Source of the DNA: Dongia rigui
Lineage (GTDB): Bacteria > Pseudomonadota > Alphaproteobacteria > Dongiales > Dongiaceae
Direction of reading: 5' to 3'
Length of the DNA stretch: 64,000 nt
Assembly (NCBI RefSeq): GCF_034044635.1
Contig: NZ_JAXCLX010000004.1
Location: 186,001-250,000 of the forward strand
Of this stretch, positions 38,385 to 46,196 are shown piece after piece (position 1 is the stretch's first letter; every line of letters begins with the position of its first letter). A program made the translations under genes and the position numbers. The notes under the pieces are model-generated. The model had not been told where the DNA came from. It searched no databases and was given only the letters and a program-made list of their open reading frames with translations.

Positions 38385-38587
38385 GGCGGGTCCTTTTGGG
38401 TGGTCTCGGTGAGTCGCGCCGATGTTGCGGCGCAGCGCCAAATTGGTCAAGGCAAGGGCGGGACAGCGACGAATTCGCCACAGCCACCCTAAAAGAATAT
38501 GAAACGGCCTCTCGATGGCCACTTAACTACAATTAGGTGTGGTGCCGGGGCTTCCCTCCCCTGGATTTTCATCCGGCGGTTAGCTAA

Positions 38588-38607
38588 AATTCGTTATCAA
38601 TTCGTTA
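38588..38607. repeat. Direct repeat AATTCGTTA x2 upstream of the first FecR gene
   Basis: aattcgtta at 38588-38596 and 38599-38607, an 11-base period. They lie about 65 bases upstream of the FecR-domain start at 38669, in an AT-rich patch, and could be a binding site on one DNA face or part of the promoter. Confidence 0.4.
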
Positions 38608-38668
38608 AAAATTGAAATGCCCGCGTGGCCGCGGCCCGCGTGCCCCGTCTTGATGGAAGGTAGCGAAA

Positions 38669-39586
38669 ATGACCCGTATTCCGGGAACCATGTCGAACGC
38701 CCGCACTTCAGTGCTCAACAGAGTCCTGACGACCGGGACCTTGCTTGTGGCCTTTACCAGCTTTGCAACCCTATTGAGCTCGAGCGCCTCGGCCGACGTG
38801 ATCGGCAAGGTGATCCTGCAAGACTACCGCGGCGCGACGGCGACCCCGGATGGGACGGAAGCCACCAAGGAAATCCGCTACCAGGATCAGGTTTCAGCCC
38901 TCGACACCGTGGCGACGGGCGAGGGTGGCGCCACCCAGATGCAGTTTCTGGATGAGACGCGCTTCGACGTCGGCCCCAACGCGATGGTGAAACTCGACGA
39001 CTTCGTCTTCGATCCCAGCAGCGCCGAAGGTGCCGGCAAAATCTCGATGGCAGTCGGCGCCTTCCGTTACGTCGGCGGCAAGATGAAGAGCGACGAGAAC
39101 GTCAAGCTGGTGACGCCAACGGCCACCATGACAATTCGCGGCACCGAGCTGGTCATCTTCGTCGGCCTCGACGGGACGACTGAAGTCAACGTCGTCAGCG
39201 GTGCTGTCGATGTCGACCCCTGCAACAAGGGCGAGGCGGTTCCAGCTGCCCAGGGCCAGCGGGTCATCGTGCCCGTCAGCTGCGCGGCCAGCGTCACCGC
39301 CGTTCGCGCCATTCCGGATGACCTCGCGGCACTCGATGTGCCAGATGACCTCGGCGAGTTCTCGACGGCTGCCGGTGGCGATGAAGATGGTGGCGGCCCG
39401 GGTGCCGGTGGTCCTAGCAACGACCGCGACAGAGACAGGGACCGGACTCCGCCGCGCGCCGACCCGCCGCAGGCGGATCCGGAGCCGTCGCCCGAGCCGA
39501 CTGACGGAGATGGTGAGGGCGAAGGTGAAGGTGAAGGTGAAGGTGAGGGCACGGGCGGTGAGGAAGACCCCGGCACGCCTAAATGA
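38669..39586 (+). CDS. FecR-domain secreted protein with acidic Gly/Glu tail (first copy)
   Basis: 305 residues. A signal peptide (LVAFTSFATLLSSSASA) precedes a FecR domain of about 60-190, with GGATQMQFLDETRFDVGPNAMVKLDDF, MAVGAFRYVGGKM and VTPTATMTIRGTELVIFV. FecR domains usually sense signals in the periplasm and regulate sigma factors, but no FecI-type sigma or TonB-dependent receptor is here, and the protein is not a short anti-sigma form. The tail is a disordered Asp/Arg/Pro stretch, then Glu-Gly repeats. The second copy at 40837 shares the same core. Start ATG 38669; ATG 38690 (MSNARTS) is possible. Confidence 0.85.
   Translation: MTRIPGTMSNARTSVLNRVLTTGTLLVAFTSFATLLSSSASADVIGKVILQDYRGATATPDGTEATKEIRYQDQVSALDTVATGEGGATQMQFLDETRFDVGPNAMVKLDDFVFDPSSAEGAGKISMAVGAFRYVGGKMKSDENVKLVTPTATMTIRGTELVIFVGLDGTTEVNVVSGAVDVDPCNKGEAVPAAQGQRVIVPVSCAASVTAVRAIPDDLAALDVPDDLGEFSTAAGGDEDGGGPGAGGPSNDRDRDRDRTPPRADPPQADPEPSPEPTDGDGEGEGEGEGEGEGTGGEEDPGTPK
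39512..39547 (+). repeat. Six-base tandem repeat (ggtgaa)n encoding Gly-Glu
   Basis: Six copies of ggtgaa/ggtgag/ggcgaa near the 3' end of the first FecR gene encode (GE)n. Length change by slippage would keep the frame because the unit is 6 bases. Confidence 0.8.
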
Positions 39587-39615
39587 GCTTCCATGTCAGT
39601 AACAACCATTGAAAT

Positions 39616-39651
39616 AACACCGGCGCGAGCATCTCGGGCCGGTGTTTTTTT
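39616..39651 (+). terminator. Terminator after the first FecR gene
   Basis: aacaccggc (39616-39624) pairs with gccggtgtt (39638-39646), with an inner loop gcgagcatctcgg that can extend the stem, followed by a run of T. Confidence 0.88.
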
Positions 39652-39820
39652 AAGCAGAAATAGGCATTAGTGGCTCCTTCGCCACAGTCCGATAGGTGTA
39701 ATAGTCGCCGTAGGCTCAGTGCGCTTGAACACATGCCTTTCGACGCATATCGTCGCTTCACCCTTGGCACTCTCCGGTAGCTGAGCGCGACGCACGAAAC
39801 ATTAATGAGAGGTGTCGGTG

Positions 39821-40459
39821 ATGATTCGGCAATACTTACGGACCTTACTCGTCGCGATCATGGTGCTTGGATCATTCGTACTCCTCTCGCCGGCAGTTAA
39901 CGCCGCAACATTGGATTTTGAAAGCCTTGGAGCGCCCGGGGCGCCTGCGAAGATTGCAGATGGATATGGCGATCTGCAGTGGAACAATTTTTATGTTGTC
40001 GACGGCCACCGATACGACGCCGACTTTCCAAACAATGGATACATCACCGGGGCATCGTCTGGAATCTACGTCGGCCTGAATGGGTTTGGTGAAGCAGCCT
40101 CATTGAGCAGTTCCTCCACCTTCGATTTCATCAGCGCGTCGCTCACCGCAGCATTCAATGAGGGTCTGCAACTTGACATCGCTGGTTTTCGCAATGGTGC
40201 GCAACTCTATGCGCAGACCGTCACATTAACGACGCAGATGTACGCGACACTGCTATTCAATTGGACTGGCATCGACGAGTTAACTTTTGTGTCCTATGGA
40301 GGTAAGCCAGTTTATGGGGTTTCCGGCAGGCAGTTCGCGCTCGACGATCTCAACGTCGTTCAGACGCCGCTGCCGGCGGCGCTGCCCTTCCTGGCAACCG
40401 GCCTGATCGGGCTTGGTTTTGCGGCCCGCCGGCGCCGGGCGGCCGCAAAAGCGGCCTGA
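39821..40459 (+). CDS. VPLPA-CTERM sorting-domain protein
   Basis: 212 residues. A signal peptide (LVAIMVLGSFVLLSPAVNA) precedes a beta-rich body of aromatic and Gly residues, then TPLPAALPFLATGLIGLGFAARRRRA at the C-terminus: a proline-containing motif, a hydrophobic helix and an Arg cluster. This matches the VPLPA-CTERM tag recognised by exosortase-type sorting systems and predicts processing and export to the cell surface. No exosortase gene is in the window. The ATG at 39821 follows GAGAGG. It sits between two FecR-domain genes. Confidence 0.82.
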   Translation: MIRQYLRTLLVAIMVLGSFVLLSPAVNAATLDFESLGAPGAPAKIADGYGDLQWNNFYVVDGHRYDADFPNNGYITGASSGIYVGLNGFGEAASLSSSSTFDFISASLTAAFNEGLQLDIAGFRNGAQLYAQTVTLTTQMYATLLFNWTGIDELTFVSYGGKPVYGVSGRQFALDDLNVVQTPLPAALPFLATGLIGLGFAARRRRAAAKAA

Positions 40460-40494
40460 TGGCCGACTGTTAACGGCCCAACACGAAATCACCG

Positions 40495-40520
40495 CCGGCT
40501 GTGGCCTGGGTCACAGCCGG
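40495..40520 (+). terminator. Hairpin after the VPLPA-CTERM gene
   Basis: ccggctgtg pairs perfectly with cacagccgg around an 8-base loop. Only a short T run (aatcgttt) follows. Likely the end of the transcript, with low strength. Confidence 0.55.
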
Positions 40521-40577
40521 AATCGTTTCAGCGGCCTACATAGAGTCCATTCAAGCATCCTCGAATGGACCTGCACC

Positions 40578-40760
40578 ATGGCGCGCGCCGTTCCCACTTT
40601 CGTCTCTTCCCGCCGTTTCCTGGCCTTGGTTTTCGTGGCACTCGCATCAGGGATGCTGGTGCTGGAGAACTGGCCGGCCGATGCGCATGTATCCCGAACG
40701 GGAGACGACGTGGCTGTGGTCGATGCGGATCTTCCCGACCTTCCAGTGATGTACGAATAG
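40578..40760 (+). CDS. Possible small secreted protein, 60 residues
   Basis: ATG 40578 opens a 60-codon frame: MARAVPTFVSSRRFLALVF then VALASGMLVLENWPADAHV, a signal-peptide-like segment, then an acidic tail DDVAVVDADLPDLPVMYE. No family was recognised and the ribosome binding site is weak. It lies 76 bases before the second FecR gene. The hydrophobic N-terminus and acidic end make coding plausible, but it could be chance. Confidence 0.35.
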   Translation: MARAVPTFVSSRRFLALVFVALASGMLVLENWPADAHVSRTGDDVAVVDADLPDLPVMYE

Positions 40761-40836
40761 GCGTGCAGGGTTGAACCAGCCGGCTCGCCATCGCGACGAA
40801 CTGGCGGGACGCACCGAGGACGGACGGATACAGAAA

Positions 40837-41610
40837 ATGAAGCAGAAGAAACTCTCAAGGATTTCCCTGGGCGTGGTCGCGCTGGCCGTGATCGCGCCGG
40901 CATTTGCGACAGAGTCGCGCATCGGCGAGGTTGTGCAGCGCCAATACAACGGTGCCGTGGCCGAACCCAACGGCCGGACGGCGAGCCATGCCATTCATTT
41001 CTCCGACAGCGTCTTCGCCCTCGATACAGTGCGCACGGATGCCGCCGGTTCGACCGCGCTCCAGTTTCTGGATGACACGACGGTGCAACTGGGCAGTAAC
41101 GCCGAAGTACGGCTGGACAGCTTCGCCTATGACCCGTCGACGACCGTGGGAGCGGCGGAAATTTCGTTCACGAAAGGCGCCTTTCGCTACATCGGCGGCA
41201 AGATGACCACCGAGGAAGATGTCCGCCTCCACACGCCGACTGCCACAATGGTGATCCGTGGGACCGAACTCGTTATCTATGTCTGGGACGACGGACGGAC
41301 CGAGGTGAATGTCGTCTCCGGCGCAGTCGAAGTTTCGGGCTGCGGTGGCAAAGGTTCATCACTGGCGATGACCGGCATGCAGGTGACCGTGCTGCCCAAT
41401 TGCAGCACCAAAGTGGCGGCTGCGCGGCAACTCCCCGATGGATATGACGCCTTGACCCTACCCAAGCGCAACGCCCCCACCTACGGCGGGGACGGCACGG
41501 ATGAGGGCGACAATGACCACGGCCGGGATCCGAATTCCGAAGGGCGCAGCGATCCGCCGGCACATGAGCCCCCATCCAATGGTGGCGGCGGCAACAGCAA
41601 CGGCGGCTGA
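40837..41610 (+). CDS. FecR-domain secreted protein with Gly/Asp-rich tail (second copy)
   Basis: 257 residues. Signal peptide (LGVVALAVIAPAFAT), then a FecR domain of about 50-175 that parallels the first copy: GSTALQFLDDTTVQLGSNAEVRLDSFAYDP, FTKGAFRYIGGKM, THTP-like TPTATMVIRGTELVIYV and TEVNVVSGAVEVSGC. The tail is shorter, acidic and Gly/Pro-rich, ending in a Gly/Asn run. A Cys pair (GCGG, NC) may form a disulfide, as may the Cys pair of the first copy. The shared FecR core indicates duplication. ATG 40837 follows a GAGGA-like site at a distance. Confidence 0.86.
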   Translation: MKQKKLSRISLGVVALAVIAPAFATESRIGEVVQRQYNGAVAEPNGRTASHAIHFSDSVFALDTVRTDAAGSTALQFLDDTTVQLGSNAEVRLDSFAYDPSTTVGAAEISFTKGAFRYIGGKMTTEEDVRLHTPTATMVIRGTELVIYVWDDGRTEVNVVSGAVEVSGCGGKGSSLAMTGMQVTVLPNCSTKVAAARQLPDGYDALTLPKRNAPTYGGDGTDEGDNDHGRDPNSEGRSDPPAHEPPSNGGGGNSNGG

Positions 41611-41693
41611 GCTGATAGCTTAGCTGATAGACGGGCCATCGACTTCAAGGGCGCGCTTGGACTATCCATAGGGCCTCAGATTTGAGGATCCTC

Positions 41694-42107
41694 ATGTCGA
41701 TGCCCAATGCCTTCGAGGCCGCCAACGCCGCCTTCTATCAAGCTTTCGCCCGGGCCGATTTCGATGCGATGCGCCGTCTTTGGGCGGCGAAGCTGCCGGT
41801 TACCTGCCTGCATCCCGGTGCAGGGCCGCTCCTCTCCAGGATTGATATCCTGGACTCCTGGCGCCAGATCTTCCTGCACGGCCATCCCGGGGACATCACC
41901 TTCGTGCCGCAGCAAATGAGCCTGGTGGGCAACATCGGCATCGCCTGCGTGCTGGAAGTCATCGGTGGCGGCCAGATCGCCTGTACCAACCTCTTTGCCG
42001 AGGAAGACGGGGAATGGCGGATGATTCACCACCAGGGCGGGCCGGTCATCCCCGCCAACATCCGCCAGCCGGCCCGGTCGGAAACGCCCCCCATCACCCG
42101 ACACTAG
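41694..42107 (+). CDS. NTF2-like (SnoaL-type) protein
   Basis: 137 residues from ATG 41694, which has GAGG 6 bases upstream (TTG 41682 and ATG 41700 are alternatives). Pattern of a nuclear-transport-factor-2 fold: AFYQAFARADFDAMRRLWA, a conserved Trp, LDSWRQIFLHG, then EDGEWRMIHHQGGPV. Such proteins bind small molecules or act as epimerases and cyclases. Substrate unknown. It starts about 85 bases after the second FecR gene. Confidence 0.82.
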   Translation: MSMPNAFEAANAAFYQAFARADFDAMRRLWAAKLPVTCLHPGAGPLLSRIDILDSWRQIFLHGHPGDITFVPQQMSLVGNIGIACVLEVIGGGQIACTNLFAEEDGEWRMIHHQGGPVIPANIRQPARSETPPITRH

Positions 42108-42140
42108 CCCCGGAAGCGCCCGGACGGCATATTAACGCTC

Positions 42141-43970
42141 ATGAAGCTGAGTCGGACCCTTCGGCGCCAGGTGCTGGCGACCACCCTTTGTGCGGCCATC
42201 CTCGCTGGTGCCGGCGCCGGTTTGGCGCGTGCCGACTACAAGAGCGGCCTGGACGCGTTCAACGCCGGCGCTTTTGAACAGGCGCTGGTGGAATGGAAGA
42301 AGGCGGCACTGGAAGGGGACAAGCGTGCGCAGCACGCCCTCGGCTTGCTGCTGCAAAGCGGGCGGGGGACAAAGCCTGATATCGCGCAAGCCTTGAAGTG
42401 GTACGAAGCGGCGGCCGAGCAGGGTTTTGCACCTGCCATGAATAACCTCGCCATGCTCTATGCCGACGGCTTGGGTGTGAAGAAGGATCAGAACAAGGCG
42501 ATCGCCTATTGGACCAAGGCGGCCGAGGCCGGCAATGCCACGGCCCAGTTCAATCTTGGCGTCCAATACATGCTGGGCAACGGCGTTCCCGCCGACAAAA
42601 AGCAGACCGTGCAACTTTGGACCAAGGCCGCCGAAGCAAAGCATGCCCAAGCCCAATATAACCTTGGCCTGCTCTATGACCGTGGCGACGGCGTCGACAA
42701 GGATGAGAAGCAGGCGGCGCATTGGATTGCGCAGGCCGCTGAAAACAATCTGGTCGAAGCGCAGATCGATTTGGCCGAGTTCTATCGGACCGGTCATGGC
42801 GTCGCCAAGAATTCCGACCAAGCTTATATGTGGCTTGAAAAGGCTGCCGCCGCCGGCAGCTTGAAGGCCAAGCAGAAACTGACCGAATTGCCCAAGCCGG
42901 CTGCGCCCGTCGCTGCTGCCGAACCAGCGCCAGCGCCGACTGAAGGCCATGCAACTGAGGCGCAGCCCGCCGAGGGTCATGGAACGGAACCGCAGGCCGA
43001 GGGTGGCCAAGCAGCCGAAACAGGACATGCGACGTCGACGGCCGAAAACGCCGCGCCGGCGGAACCCTCAGGGCACGCGGCCGAACCGGCCGCTGCCAGC
43101 ACTGCCGCTGAGCCGGCGCCGGAAGCCCATGCAACCGAGGGGCACACGGCCGAGGGGCAAACGACTGAGGGGCACGCGGCCGAAGAACAGACCGCTGAAG
43201 CGCCCACGAGCGAAGGCGGCGCCGCGCCGACGGAAGGCCATGCCGCCGACACGCATGGCGCAGAGGCCGCCAGTGAGTCGAATGGCGAGGCGACGAGCGT
43301 GGCGTCCGACGCGCATGCAGAAGCGGCGCCAACCGATGCCCATGAAGAAGCACCCGTCGCTGCTGTGGCTGAAGAAGGGCATGCCGCCGAAGAGCCGCAG
43401 GCCGAGGGCGAACACGCAGCCGAACCGGGGGCGGCCGAGGGCGACCATGCCGCCGCCAGCGAAGCTGCTCCTGCCGAGGGCCAGGCAGAGGGGCAGGCCG
43501 AGGCTCACGCTGGCGAACACACTGAACCTGCTGCCGAAGAAGAGGGCGAAACATCGGTCGCAGAAAATGCCGAAGGCGCCGCCAGTCCGGCCGAAGAGGC
43601 GGCTTCATCTGCCGACCCTGGAAGCGAAGGCGAGGCAGCCTCGAGCGCCGAAGACACGATCAGCGCGGATGGCGTGCAACCCGACATTCCGATGGCGGAG
43701 ACCCTGTCGCCAGCCGAGAAGCGCTTTTACATCTGGCTCGATGAGCGCGGCACCAGCCCCTCTGCCGAGACTCAGTTCAGCAGCCTGAAATTGCAGTTGA
43801 AGCCCGATCTCAACAAGGCAGAGCATACCATCCGGCCTTTCATCAGCGCCGACCGCAAGGTCTATCGCATTTACGTCGGCCCCTATCCGACGCTGAAGGA
43901 CGCGCAGGAGATGTGCGACAAAATCCACGCGCGCATCAGCGGGCAGTTCTGCCGCACCGTCATCAACTGA
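42141..43970 (+). CDS. Sel1-repeat and SPOR-domain protein with low-complexity linker
   Basis: 609 residues. A signal peptide ends near AGLARA. Then five or six Sel1 helix pairs (about 35-250), for example AQHALGLLLQSGRGTKPDIAQAL, PAMNNLAMLYADGLGVKKDQ, AQFNLGVQYMLGNGVPADKK. A linker of about 260 residues is rich in Ala, Glu, Gly, His and Thr and repeats (A/T)EGHA(A/T)E. The C-terminus (about 530-609) is a SPOR domain (KLQLKPDLNKAEHTIRPF, VYRIYVGPYPTLKDAQEMC), which binds denuded peptidoglycan at the division septum. The sequence thus predicts a periplasmic protein at the septum, with the linker as a flexible spacer. It overlaps no neighbour; nnr starts 2 bases after. Confidence 0.88.
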   Translation: MKLSRTLRRQVLATTLCAAILAGAGAGLARADYKSGLDAFNAGAFEQALVEWKKAALEGDKRAQHALGLLLQSGRGTKPDIAQALKWYEAAAEQGFAPAMNNLAMLYADGLGVKKDQNKAIAYWTKAAEAGNATAQFNLGVQYMLGNGVPADKKQTVQLWTKAAEAKHAQAQYNLGLLYDRGDGVDKDEKQAAHWIAQAAENNLVEAQIDLAEFYRTGHGVAKNSDQAYMWLEKAAAAGSLKAKQKLTELPKPAAPVAAAEPAPAPTEGHATEAQPAEGHGTEPQAEGGQAAETGHATSTAENAAPAEPSGHAAEPAAASTAAEPAPEAHATEGHTAEGQTTEGHAAEEQTAEAPTSEGGAAPTEGHAADTHGAEAASESNGEATSVASDAHAEAAPTDAHEEAPVAAVAEEGHAAEEPQAEGEHAAEPGAAEGDHAAASEAAPAEGQAEGQAEAHAGEHTEPAAEEEGETSVAENAEGAASPAEEAASSADPGSEGEAASSAEDTISADGVQPDIPMAETLSPAEKRFYIWLDERGTSPSAETQFSSLKLQLKPDLNKAEHTIRPFISADRKVYRIYVGPYPTLKDAQEMCDKIHARISGQFCRTVIN

Positions 43971-43972
43971 TC

Positions 43973-45451
43973 ATGTCATTGGTACGGCAACCCGTCGTCA
44001 CCTCGTCAGAGATGCGCGCGGCGGAGCGGGCCTATTTTGCCCGTGGGAACGACAGTTATGAGTTGATGCGCCGCGCCGGTGCCGCGGTGGCAGATGCGAT
44101 CAGCCGCGCGCATGCGCCGGATGTCGGCCCCGTCCTGGTCCTCTGTGGCCCAGGTAACAATGGCGGCGACGGTTTCGTCATTGCCGATTTGCTTCGGCAC
44201 GCTGGCTTCGACGTCCAAGTGGCCGCCATGCGTGCGCTCCAGGATTATCAGGGGGACGCAGCAACGGCCGCGGCGAAGTGGGGGCAGGGTGGCAATCTTC
44301 TGCCATTCGAGCCGGCCGATTGGCCACGGCCGTTCCTGGTCGTCGACGCCCTGTTCGGCATTGGCCTCGATCGAAAACTTGAAGGAAAAGCGACCGCAGC
44401 GATCGATTGGGTCAATCGGTCCGGCGCGGTGACCTGGGCCGTCGACGTCCCGAGTGGGATTTCAGCGGATGATGGCCGTGTTCTGGGGGCGGCCATCCGG
44501 GCGACAAACACGGTCACCTTCGGCTGGGCGAAGGTCGGGCACCTCCTGCTGCCTGGACGCGCCTATTGCGGAACACTTGTCGTGGCACCGATCGGGCTTG
44601 ATGAAACGATTGTGCCGGCGGGTGGAAAGACGTTCCGCAACGACAATGGCTTTTGGGGCTCTTCCTTGCCAAGGCCGGGCCCCCTCGATCACAAATACAG
44701 CCGCGGCCATGCCTTGGTGATCGGCAGCAGCGAGATGCCCGGGGCCGGGCGACTGGCTGCCCTGGGTGCCAGGCGCATCGGCGCGGGCATGCTGAGCGTG
44801 GCGGCACCGGCTGCGACACTCACGCTCTACATGGCCGATCAACCGGGCATCATCGCCAAGCCAGCCGCACGGGCCGAGGATCTGGTCGAGATCCTGATGG
44901 ACCGCCGCATCTCCGCCGTGCTGGTCGGATCCGGCCTGGTTCCAAACACCACAACGCGGGAGGGCGTGATCACGGCGCTTTCGGCGGGTCGGCCGGCTGT
45001 CGTCGACGGCGGTGGTCTGACGGCCTTTGCCGATCGGCCGGACGATCTTTTCACGCTGGGTCGCGCGGATGTGGTGCTGACGCCCCACGAGGGCGAATTC
45101 CGGCGTCTTTTTCCCGATTTGGGGCCGGAGCTTGCCAAGGTGGAACGCGCCCGCCGCGCGGCGGCCCGTGCCAAGGCTGTGATCGTCCTGAAGGGGGCTG
45201 ATACCGTCATTGCCGCGCCGGACGGCAGCATTCTGATCAACGACGTCAGCAGCCCCTATCTTGCCACGGCTGGCTCCGGCGACGTGCTGGCGGGCCTCAT
45301 CCTGGGGCTCCTCGCCCAGGGAATGCCGGCCTATCCGGCGGCTGCAGCAGCTGTCTGGTTTCATGGCAAGGCGGGCCTCGCCCTTGGACCCGGCCTCATC
45401 GCGGAGGACCTACCGGGCGCCATTCCAGCGCTGCTGGCAGGGCTTGGATGA
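43973..45451 (+). CDS. nnr: Bifunctional NAD(P)HX epimerase/dehydratase
   Basis: 492 residues repairing hydrated NAD(P)H. The N-terminal YjeF_N domain (about 10-215; GPGNNGGDGFV) is the epimerase, and the C-terminal carbohydrate-kinase-like domain (about 230-490; NDVSSPYLATAGSGDVLAG) is the ADP- or ATP-dependent dehydratase. Both are intact. The ATG at 43973 starts two bases after the previous stop. Its stop overlaps the start of the GNAT gene by ATGA. Confidence 0.95.
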   Translation: MSLVRQPVVTSSEMRAAERAYFARGNDSYELMRRAGAAVADAISRAHAPDVGPVLVLCGPGNNGGDGFVIADLLRHAGFDVQVAAMRALQDYQGDAATAAAKWGQGGNLLPFEPADWPRPFLVVDALFGIGLDRKLEGKATAAIDWVNRSGAVTWAVDVPSGISADDGRVLGAAIRATNTVTFGWAKVGHLLLPGRAYCGTLVVAPIGLDETIVPAGGKTFRNDNGFWGSSLPRPGPLDHKYSRGHALVIGSSEMPGAGRLAALGARRIGAGMLSVAAPAATLTLYMADQPGIIAKPAARAEDLVEILMDRRISAVLVGSGLVPNTTTREGVITALSAGRPAVVDGGGLTAFADRPDDLFTLGRADVVLTPHEGEFRRLFPDLGPELAKVERARRAAARAKAVIVLKGADTVIAAPDGSILINDVSSPYLATAGSGDVLAGLILGLLAQGMPAYPAAAAAVWFHGKAGLALGPGLIAEDLPGAIPALLAGLG

Positions 45452-45885
45452 CCATCGCGGTGCGGCGCGCGGGTCTGGCGGACCAAGCCGCCTGTATCCG
45501 GATCTTCGTCGAGACCGTGACGGCTACCTTTCCGCATGAACCCGATGCGGGCAAAACGGCGGCAGCCTATGCCGACAGCGTCATCGGGGAAGAGCAATGG
45601 GTCGCGTTAATTGATGACCAAATAGTCGGATATATTTCAGTGTATTGGCCGACAAACTTCATCCATTCTCTTTACATTGTGCCGGGGTTTCAGGGACGCG
45701 GCGCCGGCCGGGCGTTGCTGGACGAGGTTCGCAAGCGGGCCAAGGGGGACCTCGAGCTCAAGACCGATAAGGCCAATGCGCGCGCTTTCGCCTTTTACCG
45801 GCAGCTCGGCTGGCGGGTCGTGGGCGAGGGGATGGCGGCCACCGGCCCCTGGTGGCGCTTGCGCTGGGCCGGAGGCATCCTCTAG
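45448..45885 (+). CDS. GNAT family N-acetyltransferase
   Basis: 145 residues. Acetyl-CoA binding motif LYIVPGFQGRGAGRALLDEV (R/QxxGxG/A) and the later motif ANARAFAFYRQLGW. It starts inside the nnr stop (ATGA), so it is coupled to NAD(P)HX repair, although the substrate is unknown. About 120 bases of unremarkable sequence separate it from tRNA-Leu. Confidence 0.9.
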   Translation: MTIAVRRAGLADQAACIRIFVETVTATFPHEPDAGKTAAAYADSVIGEEQWVALIDDQIVGYISVYWPTNFIHSLYIVPGFQGRGAGRALLDEVRKRAKGDLELKTDKANARAFAFYRQLGWRVVGEGMAATGPWWRLRWAGGIL

Positions 45886-46006
45886 ACCTATTAGGCCTTT
45901 TTCGCTTGTCGCTCCGGCCGGGCTGGGCTACACCCCCGGCCCGGAACCGGTGCGAACCGGGGCCGACGGGCGTGCTTCGGCGCCGCTCGAGGCGACCTTG
46001 AGATGA

Positions 46007-46091
46007 GCGGGCGTGGCGAAATTGGTAGACGCGCGGGATTTAGGTTCCCGTGACGCAAGTCGTGGGGGTTCAAGTCCCTCCGCCCGCACCA
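46007..46091 (+). tRNA. tRNA-Leu (TAG)
   Basis: 85 nt class II tRNA: acceptor GCGGGCG/CGCCCGC, D arm, anticodon stem CGGGA/TCCCG with loop TTTAGGT (anticodon TAG), a long variable arm (tgacgcaagtcgt), T arm GGGGG-TTCAAGT-CCCTC, discriminator A and encoded CCA. Confidence 0.96.
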
Positions 46092-46196
46092 ATCCAGCCC
46101 GATAGGGTCGTTTCGCAGCTGGCGCGGATTTGCCCGCCAAGCCCCTGGTGACGTTGCCAGAACGCATTTTGAACCCAAGTCTGAAAGAGTGCTGCC

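Noticed and set aside
38385..38668. Leader region of the first FecR gene, considered as a riboswitch
   Set aside because: No conserved riboswitch core could be recognised; only the short direct repeat and small stems are visible.
42930..43640. Repeated DNA in the Sel1/SPOR gene, considered as a CRISPR or mobile repeat
   Set aside because: The repeats are irregular, in frame and encode a low-complexity linker, with no spacers of equal length.
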